A DNA stretch of 64,000 bases, from the NCBI RefSeq assembly GCF_032854445.1, contig NC_088304.1:7577704-7641703 (forward strand), read 5' to 3'. Shown here in pieces: positions 55,550 to 64,000 of the stretch (positions are counted from its first letter, which is position 1; every line of letters begins with the position of its first letter). A program made the position numbers and the translations under genes. This DNA comes from Liolophura sinensis. Its lineage: Eukaryota; Mollusca; Polyplacophora; Chitonida; Chitonidae. The notes under the pieces were generated by a model that saw only the letters and a list, made by a program, of their open reading frames with translations, was not told the origin of the DNA and made no database searches.

Positions 55550-55830
55550 AAATAGTGAGTGAGTGCTGGGAGTTTAGTGTCGTATTTAACAATTATTCAG
55601 TCATATGACGACGAAGGAATCCTTAGAGTGTATGTAATGTGCCTCCTTGTTGCAGGACGGATTTCCACCGCTCTTTTATCTAGTGCTGCTTCACTGAGAC
55701 CCCTGACCGAAGGCAAGTGAGCTGCCTCGCCCTGGCCAATTATACTGATATGGGTCAGCCAGTCATTGCACTATCCCCTTCATGCTGAACGCCAAGCGAG
55801 GAAGTTACAACTTCCTCTTTTAACTATAAG
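55550..55830 (-). mobile_element. SINE family 2 copy
   Basis: GAGTGAGTGCTGGGAGTTTA at the 3' end, then GACGACGAAGGAATCCTTAG to CAAGCGAGGAAGTTACAACT. Head missing. Confidence 0.78.
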
Positions 55831-55989
55831 TAGATAAAACTGGAGCAGTAAATTAGTTCAAATCTAAAAACTGAGACTTTGTATGCGTATCACCAGAAAA
55901 AGTCGATGATTTTCACAAAATGCAAGATGCGATGCATAAATATACTATGTACAATCTTTATAAAAGATTTTAAACTTATTTTGTACAAT

Positions 55990-56370
55990 TTTGCCGCCCA
56001 TGCTGGGAGCTACAACCCAGTGGCACAACCTCGGTCCCTTGTTGGGAGTTACAGCCCCGTGGTACAGCCTCGGTCCCTTGTTGGGAGTTACAGCCCAGTG
56101 GTACAGCCTCGGTCCCTTGTTGGGAGTTACAGCCCAGTGGTACAGCCTCGGTCCCTTGTTGGGAGTTACAATCCAGTGATACAGCCTCGGTCCCTTGTTG
56201 GGAGTTACAGCCCAGTCGTACAGCCTCGGTCCCTTGTTGGGAGTTACAGCCCAGTCGTACAGCCTCGGTCCCTTGTTGGGAGTTACAGCCCAGTCTTACA
56301 GCCTCGGTCCCTTGTTGGGAGTTACAGCCCAGTCGTACAGCCTCGGTCCCTTGTTGGGAGTTACAGCCCA
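55990..56370. repeat. Minisatellite, 39-bp unit, about 10 copies
   Basis: GGGAGTTACAGCCCAGTCGT, then ACAGCCTCGGTCCCTTGTT. One further degenerate unit (56445-56500) lies beyond the inverted-repeat insertion. Confidence 0.95.
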
Positions 56371-56443
56371 GGGGCCACTTTCACAAAGCTTCGTAAGTTA
56401 CGAAAAAAGGATTTATTTATTTAAGTTTTGTGAAAGTGGCCCC
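56371..56443. mobile_element. Very short inverted-repeat element in the 39-bp array
   Basis: GGGGCCACTTTCACAAA at one end and its exact reverse complement at the other, with AAGCTTCGTAAGTTACGA and a TTTATT centre. It interrupts a repeat unit. Confidence 0.8.
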
Positions 56444-57424
56444 AGTGGTAAAGCCTCTTCCCCCATGTTGGGAACTTCAGCCCAGTGGTACAGCTGCTAA
56501 GCGATGTAAAAGAGATTTCAATTGACCATCTGAGAGCTTGGGGAGGAGTGTATATGCTATGATGAGATATAAATGTTGTGTAGAATATGACTCTTAAGGT
56601 GGCGGTGTCTTACTGCTGGGTGTTTTTAGAATGTTTTTAAATGGTCAATCCCTAGCTCTTGCGAACAGCAGTTCAATCTAATCAAAATACTTTAATTTGT
56701 GGACTGCATTTTTTATAAATAAACAGATGCAATAACTATGGCGTTGAAAAGGTAATTAAAGTGTGCTGATCACATACGTCAGAAAGTTGTCAAGTTGACA
56801 GAAATAATGAATGGTTTCTTTAGAATATATGTTACCTGGGAAAAATTTTAAAATGATATAACCGTTTGCTCTTGGTTTTTGCAAGAGTGAGCACATACGT
56901 TCCCTCAGTACACATAATTTTGATAACGTTAAGCCGGTCGTGTACGGAGCCTTAGGGTCTGTATTAATTTACGGAGCTTTACTTCAGCACCGCTCTTTTA
57001 TATAGGGAGGTAAATTTATCTCAGGTCACGTGAGCCTATCATCATTCATTAATCTTATTTACATTTACAGATTCTTATCTATATGTGTGGACGTCAAAGG
57101 AGGTTTCTGTGGCGATGGATTTTTTTCAGACTTTTTCCTTCTGCTTTTTTTTTTCGTCTTGCACATTACTACCCCAGATAGATGTTTATCTCCCGTGAAG
57201 TCGTCTCTGAGAGGAAGTAATCAGACGGCGTGTAGCTAAGAAGTTTACCCGAGGCTTTATAGCTCGCATTTTGCTTTCTCAACTCACCGTAAAAATTGGA
57301 GGTGTGGCCCGCACTGTCATATCTGAATCAGTCATGATATAAACTACGGTGATGTTGAATAATGAGTAGGTAGGAATGGAAGATAGGTGCAGTTACACCG
57401 CTGCAAAGCTTAAGACAGTGTTTA

Positions 57425-57545
57425 CTACAGGTGTGTGTGTGTGTGTGTGTGTGTTACGATAATAACTAACATGTAGCCGATAATAACTAACATGTAGCCG
57501 ATAAAAACTAACATGTAGCCGATAATAACCAACATGTAGCCGAAC
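57425..57545. repeat. (GT)n microsatellite and 21-bp repeats
   Basis: About 12 GT dinucleotides, then four units of GATAATAACTAACATGTAGC type. Confidence 0.9.
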
Positions 57546-57659
57546 AAACTCAGATCAGTGAGTTCTCAGTTTCGAAACTAGCTCTCCCTGATTAGTCAGG
57601 AGATTTTTGCCTTACCTGACCACAAACAGTTAGTGGTGTACTATGGAAACTCCGGTTTC

Positions 57660-58110
57660 TCCCATTTATTGTAACTGACATGTAATGTTACATGGGCATA
57701 TAGCTCTATATAACTGACATACAATGTTGACTGGGCATATACATGTATGTAACCGACATGCAAAGTTATCTGAGCACATACCGGTATGTAGGCCTAACTG
57801 ACATGCAAGTGACATGCAATGTTATCTGGGCACATTGCTAGTATTTACACACGAGGGTATCTGTGAATATACCTATATGTAACCGACAAGCAATGTTATC
57901 TGGGCACATATCTGCATGTAGGCCTAACTGAGATATAAGTGACAAGCAATGTCATCTGGGTACATACCTGCATGTAGGCCTAACTGAGATATAACTGACA
58001 AGCAATGTCATCTGGGCACATACCTGCATGTAGGCCTAACTGACATGTAACTGACATACACTTATCTGGGCATATTGATATAACTTACATACAACGGCAT
58101 ACAGGTATGA
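57660..58110. repeat. Degenerate minisatellite of about 50 bp
   Basis: Units with AACTGACATGCAATGTTATC, TGGGCACATACCTGCATGTA and GGCC; about 8 copies. Confidence 0.8.
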
Positions 58111-58149
58111 ATATATCTCTATGTAACTTACATGTGTGTGTGAGCAAAT

Positions 58150-59250
58150 AACTCTTAGCAATAACTCTTAATAATAGGCCGTCAGAAGGAAAGCCCCCTC
58201 TTTTTTCATGGCGCGGAATGTTGAAATTACACAGAAAGGCCACAGATGATTGCGATGAAATGGGTGACAGGGGTTTGTGGGTGCCTGGAGCAGTCTATGT
58301 GTGTGGGACAAGAACGCCTGGGGATGGGGCGAGACTGACCTGACGAGAGAGAAAAAAGCGTTCATCTTTAATGGGATGCGACTGTCGCCCTGTTTAAGTT
58401 TAGGGCTGTACTAAAATTAGCTTTATCATGTTACGGTGATGAACATCTTGGTTTAGAAGGTAACACACCTGTCTGCGATCACGGCCACCAGGTCGTTTTA
58501 TCATTTATTTAATAAAACCACGGGCCACTTCTTACCTCCCCCAACCCATCCCATCCCCCATCACACACACTTTTTAACGGGAATATTAGGTTATTAGCAG
58601 GAGCCATGGTAAGATTTCGGCTTTTCCCCCCACAACAATGACAGCATAAACCATTAGCTAGGTCATACCAGACAACCCCACAGATACCACAGATATCCCC
58701 CCCCCCCTTATCTCCCTTCCCCTCCTCTCTGTCCCCCCAAGCGTTTCCCGGGCACCACACTGACACGGTGATGGGGATCATCCAACGGGAACGACACTTA
58801 GGTTTTGCTTTTCTTTAGATCATACTTTACTACATTTTTTTGTTTAAAACTACGGGCTATATTAGCTACACCCAAGGTAGAGACATATTTTTATTTTACT
58901 TTTAAATTTAGTAGTAATAGTCACAAAGTCACCTTGGAAGAGCTCAGACTCGGTGCATAACGTGATGTGAGAAGACAACTTTAATCCACAGCACTTCGTT
59001 AGATCGCGATAAGATCTGTGATGAAGATTCCAGCGGTCTGAACATATTCAGTTACGAGATATGTCACTCGAATGAAAGCTAGACTTTCTGCCTAGACAGT
59101 GGAGTCAACGATACGATTTTTCCAGCGGCACAAGCGAATAACCCTGAACGAATATACACCCATACCAGTTTCAGCCTTTTTCCTCTGGCTGTCTGCACGC
59201 ATTATAACAACGACATTCATTAGACTGTGCAAGCCAGATAAGGCCTTTGT
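58150..59250. other. No gene recognised
   Basis: C-rich stretches at 58540-58560 and 58690-58710 but no exon-like sequence. Confidence 0.45.
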
Positions 59251-59251
59251 C

Positions 59252-59372
59252 GTACCATCGTACCATCGTTCCACCGTGCCATCTCTTGGTGCCATCGTAA
59301 CATAGCTTCGCATCATCGTGCTACCGCTTCGTGTCATCGCCGGGCGATGGAACGATGATACGATGATGGTCT
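59252..59372. repeat. Short repeats of CATCGT with an inverted partner
   Basis: TCGTACCATCGTACCATCGT is followed about 70 bases later by GGAACGATGATACGATGATG, so the strand can fold back. Confidence 0.6.
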
Positions 59373-59749
59373 TATTTGGCTTCCGTACAAGGCTGACAGC
59401 AAAGAAGATGGTGGTTAATAAATTAAACGATTTAAACGATTTATAAATTACCTCGAGAATACCATATTAACGGTTAGATGATGCTGGAGATCTTTTTGCG
59501 AACTAGATTTTTATATTTCTTATGAAAAAAGAATTTTCACGTTTTAGGCCTACTGGGCTTATACAATTCCAGAGCCCGGTTAACCTGGAGACAGGACTGA
59601 TTTTCTAACCTGATTATCATGTTTATTTTAAACAGGCATTTCAGTATCATACAGTTATCAGCACTGGTGATGCACAAGTTGTTTACATTCAGTGCTATCA
59701 TGAACATGGGTTTGTGTCGTAGACACGAGACGAAAACTGGCAACTCGAT

Positions 59750-59935
59750 GATGAGTGAGTGAATGCGTGCTTGGGGGTTTGACGTCGTACTTAACAATTT
59801 TTCAGTCATATGACGACGAAGGAATCCTTAGAGTGCATGTAATGTGCCTCCTTGTTGCAGAACGGATTCCCACTGTCCTTTTATCTAGTGCTTCTTCACT
59901 GAGACGACTTACCGAAGGCAAATAAGCATCAGGTC
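59750..59935 (-). mobile_element. SINE family 2 fragment
   Basis: ATTTTTCAGTCATATGACGA through TCACTGAGACGACTTACCGA; truncated. Confidence 0.75.
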
Positions 59936-60059
59936 AGCATATTTCACTCAATGAGAGTATGTCTATTTACAGCCTACGTTATGACTATCACACGACCGCT
60001 GGTTTGTTCACCTCGACCTTCACCTCGGAGCTAGATGGAACACATCAGTTCTACAAAAA

Positions 60060-60200
60060 GCTATTTATTTATCTATTTGACTGGTGTTTTACGCAGTACT
60101 CTAGAATATTCTTGTAGATCGAGGAAAGGTCTGTCAGTAACCTGTGTGTGTCTCTGCCGGGTTCCCTCCCACCATAATGTTGGCCGCCGTCAACAAACCA
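60060..60200. mobile_element. Rearranged SINE family 1 fragments
   Basis: Minus-oriented tail (TTTGACTGGTGTTTTACGCA) followed by plus-oriented core (CCCTCCCACCATAATGTTGG), as at 19.8 kb. Confidence 0.55.
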
Positions 60201-61159
60201 AAAGGCGCGAAAGCCGTATTCAATTCGACTATGGTGAGAATATATTAGAATCTGGACTTATACTTATATTACGACAGAATTAATACATGACCTGGAATTG
60301 CACAATGCTTGAAGTTTAGCCGACACAAATGGGGAATGTATGAAGGATGTTATAAGACTTGTGTTTGTCTACTTTCGTCTCACAATATGCTGTGCTCAGT
60401 CGTTTTTTTTTTTTCACACATTCATGATTTATGTTTAATATCTCAGGAAAAGAGATAACATTGGGTCCACCGTTGCGATGTTAAGTGAATATTCATAACA
60501 CGTCCGTAAATCTGTACATAAGGTCCTTATCTGCACATCAAAAGCGTATATCTTACCCATTAATTTGAACTACAAATGCTATTAACTACAACTGTTGTTT
60601 AGAGTTAATAACAATAAAGAAATTAGACTATTATGGATAACAAAGCGTATAGGTACATTATTTAGGCTGATAAATGTTTAATTTTGACGTCAATGTCTTT
60701 TATGTGCTATCCTAAAAACACACAGTTTTCTATAATTGTGTAATATAGTGAAGTTTTTTTTTTGCATGTAAAAATTTGAAAAGCCTTAAAAAATATTTTC
60801 CCTTACTGTATTTATAAGCTGTCAATTTGGGAAGATATTTTTTCACTGTGACAAAAACACAACTTGTACTCATAAAAAGGAATGAATTTCTACGGATTGA
60901 TTTTTTAAAGTTTGTAAGAAGTGACGATTGTATTAAGAGTGTTAAACATTCTTTCTGAAAGATAAGCGTCTTGAATATCAAGTCCAATTGTTCCACCAGT
61001 AAAACGTTAGTTCTCATTATTGGTGTGAACTCCATCACCGATTGTAATCAACAGTGAAGCAATAGCCACCGCCTAAAAGGGTTCCAAGGTAGTTAGAACT
61101 GTAGTCTGTGACTACAGCCACAAAGCTTTGTCACTCAAAATTATGTTATATAATTATTT

Positions 61160-61765
61160 GATCGGTGCTCTACTGGAAGGCAAGCAGCCTTCAGAGAACA
61201 TCAGACTGCGAAAACAGCTCTGCTGGAAGGAAAGCAACCTTCAGCGACGTCAGGCTGCAAAAACAGCTCTGCTTGAAGGCAAGCAGCCTTCAGCGAATGT
61301 CAGACTACGAAAACAGCTTTGCTGGAAAGCAAGCAACCTTCAGCGAACGTCAGACTGCGAAAACAGCTCTGCTGGAAGGCAAGCAACCTTCAGCAAGCAT
61401 CAGGCTGTGAAAACAGTTCTGTATGAAGGCAAGCAGCCTTCAGTAGAGGTCAGACTGCGAAAACAGCTCCACTGGAAAGCAAGCAGCCTTCAGCGAACGT
61501 CAGACAGCTCTGCTGGAAGGAAAGCAACCTTCAACTAATGTGAGATGGTGAAAACAGTTCTGTATGAAGGCAATCAGCCTTCAGTGGAGGTCAGACTGCG
61601 ACAACAGCTCTGCTGGAAGGCAATCAGCTTTCAGTGAACATCAGTCTGCGAGAATGGTCCTGCTGGAAGGCAAACAGCCTTCAGGGAACGTGAGACAGCC
61701 AAAACAGCTCTGTTGGAAAGCAAAGCAACCTCATGGGAATGTCACATTGCAAAAACAGCCCCACG
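61160..61765. repeat. Minisatellite, about 51-bp unit, about 12 copies
   Basis: Units contain GCTGGAAGGCAAGCAGCCTT and CAGACTGCGAAAACAGCTCT. Open frames of up to 136 codons are by-products of the unit length. Confidence 0.94.
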
Positions 61766-61829
61766 CACGTCATCTACCAGTTGATTGCTGCCAAGGCCAG
61801 ACACCAATAATTTATATGTACCACTTAGT

Positions 61830-62400
61830 ATTGGTGTGATCGGATATAAGAACACATGTGTGACAGTTAGTATTGGTGTGAACGAGTACAACGACACACG
61901 TGTGAAAATTAGTATTATTCCGAACGAGTACAACTACACAAGTGAGACAATTATTATTAGTGTGAACAAGTACAACGACACACGTGTGACAATTAGTATT
62001 GGTGTGAACGAGTACAACGACACAAGTCTGACAATTGGTATTAGTGTGAACGAGTACAACGACACACGTGTCACAATTAGTATTAGTGAGAACGAGTACA
62101 ACGACACACGTGTGACAATTAGTATTAGTGTGAACGAGTACAACGACACACGTGTCACAATTAGTATTAGTGTGAACGAGTACAACGACTCACGTGAGAC
62201 AATTAGTATTAGTGTGAACGAGTACAACGACACACGTGTCACAATTAGTATTAGTGTGAACGAATACAACGACATACGTGTGACAATTAGTATTAGGGTG
62301 ATCGAATACAACGACACATGTGTGACAATTAGTATTAGTGTGAACGAGTACAACGACACATGTGTGACAATTATTATCAGTGTGAACGAGTATAACAATA
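61830..62400. repeat. Minisatellite, 42-bp unit, about 13 copies
   Basis: GTGACAATTAGTATTAGTGT and GAACGAGTACAACGACACAC per unit. Begins about 65 bases after the preceding array and is unrelated in sequence. Open on both strands. Confidence 0.95.
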
Positions 62401-62419
62401 CGTGGCATCTCTGAGATGG

Positions 62420-64000
62420 TGATAATTATCACCGATTTACCGAAGTAGTTCCAGGTTTAGAGTGTACAGTCATGGTGCGTTTTAGCATCTCCCTAAGCTT
62501 TCCTTCTGTTTGGGTATGTAAACCCGCCTAGAGTATTGCGAAACGCAATATAGGCCCTACTTAGATCATTAAATACTGGTCAAATTTTCACAATAAAAAT
62601 TTAGTGTTGTGTATTCGCCATCTTTAACTGCATGATAAAAAATGGTTGCATTCGGCCAGGCCATGAGATATTTAGTAACTTTATATATCAACGTTTAATC
62701 TGAGATAAACCGGAAACACGTTCTCGCCTCACTCTTACTCACGCTCAAATGGTTAAAATGGTGGCAACAAAGCACACATTTCAGGCTGACTACATTGCGA
62801 AGCTTTGCTTTTCTCAACATTCGGCTTTACTTATTTTGAACTGCGATATGCGTTATGCAACATCATAAAATATCAAAGCATAATTGATGTGGGATACTTC
62901 ATCGATGCATACGTAATGGTTAGAACGTCGGGAGACCCTGGATCAGATCCGGGACGAGTCATACGGAAGACTTATTGCTGTCTCCCTTGTGACGGCAGCA
63001 TTTTGGCAACATGGGCTACTCGCCCTGCTACAAGGACACACTATATATGTCGACACACCTAGTACTTCCTCGTCATATTGCTAAAGGCAAAGAAAACACT
63101 AAAATGAAGTAGTTATCGGATGATTAAACACTGTCCAAGAAATTGTTGGATTTATTTTTTGACAATTTATTTATATTTAAGTTTTTGCTACTGAACACAC
63201 TTCAGACTGGTACATTTCATCATTCAAGATGCATATACATATAGATCTATGAATGCATTCGCCGATTTGACATTGAAACAAATTATTTCAGGCTAAAGTA
63301 TACATGTGGCATAACCGATACCTTCTTCGTCACAACAGACAACTCTAGAATCTGATCTTTTAACACAATTTCACTCGGTTAGAACAATTTTAAAGAAAAT
63401 AAATCCAACTATTTTGCTGGACAGGTTTTTAATGGTGTTTCATCTACTACATACTTCTTTTTAGAGTGGTTTTTGGCATTCAGTAGGACGTTAAAACCCA
63501 AGCAAACATACAAACAAACGATGTCATACGTTTGGTTTAATGTTGTCGTATTCTATGAAGGCTCATTACCAGCGTCATTGAAGCTTGTGATAACGTGCCC
63601 TGTGCAGTCATGGTACACGTCGTTGACAAGACAATAACACGTTATGTTACACCACAAATTAAGCGTGTTGCAATGCTTACATGCTCTGACACCTGTTTGT
63701 TTACATCTCTGTCGCTAGAGCAGAACGTGTCAAAACCACAGCGCTCTGAGGTCTTTCCTGTTGTTTGTCAATTATTATTATTATTACGCTTTATTTGACA
63801 TCAATTATACACTGCTGTCTGCAGTTTATTTGTGCACTCCTCCCGTGCTATGTCAAATGACTGGGTGGCCAGGATGTAACCTCATCCCGTTATCAGTGAA
63901 CACTCATTTATCTCCCCCAAAATGTTACCCTTCATTCCCTCACCTTATTTAAACGACTTACATAGAAGTATACCCATACTGATGTTCTACCTCAGCTTCT
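62420..64000. other. No gene recognised
   Basis: Contains a family-3 SINE-like fragment at about 62900-63060 (CGTAATGGTTAGAACGTCGG). The rest is AT-rich with short chance frames. Confidence 0.45.

Noticed and set aside
61128-62414. Repetitive frames up to 209 codons
   Set aside because: Products of the 51-bp and 42-bp arrays, open on both strands, without promoter or splice context.

Overview
The window is animal nuclear DNA, almost certainly from a mollusc. The recognisable genes are intron-rich with GT-AG splice sites. Most remaining sequence is tRNA-derived SINEs, small inverted-repeat elements and minisatellites. The SINE types and the gene family (shell-matrix proteins) both point to a mollusc; I cannot decide between bivalve and gastropod.

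The main content is a head-to-tail cluster of three paralogous genes on the minus strand, named here PifL-1 (about 16.5 to below 5.9 kb), PifL-2 (38.3-32.6 kb) and PifL-3 (52.2-44.8 kb). PifL-1 and PifL-3 encode a signal peptide, a von Willebrand factor A (VWA) domain, two peritrophin-type chitin-binding modules (ChtBD2), a half-size cysteine module and a laminin-G/concanavalin-like (LamG) domain. This is the order known for the Pif97/BMSP class of extracellular proteins of the molluscan shell matrix. PifL-2 has the same plan but no VWA exon. I reconstructed the exons by hand: splice phases agree at every junction, and intron positions correspond in all three genes. Each gene also has an acceptor site just upstream of its ATG, implying a non-coding first exon; TATA-like boxes at about 16.70, 38.69 and 54.22 kb fit this.

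Layout: 1-5.8 kb, SINEs, a small inverted-repeat element with a nested SINE, and probably the unresolved 3' end of PifL-1; 5.86-16.7 kb, PifL-1 with a 21-bp minisatellite and SINEs in its introns; 16.7-32.3 kb, intergenic DNA with four large minisatellites, a (TA)n tract, SINEs and a possible orphan promoter at 28.1 kb; 32.6-38.7 kb, PifL-2; 38.7-44.8 kb, repeat-rich spacer; 44.8-54.2 kb, PifL-3, with minisatellites in introns 3, 4 and 5 and an inverted-repeat element against one splice donor; 54.3-64 kb, no gene recognised, many minisatellites.

The three proteins are presumably secreted by the same kind of epithelium and would join chitin binding (ChtBD2) to protein, ion or carbohydrate contacts (VWA, LamG) in an extracellular organic matrix. 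This role is inferred from domain architecture only. Other than these genes, no coding gene, rRNA or free-standing tRNA could be supported.
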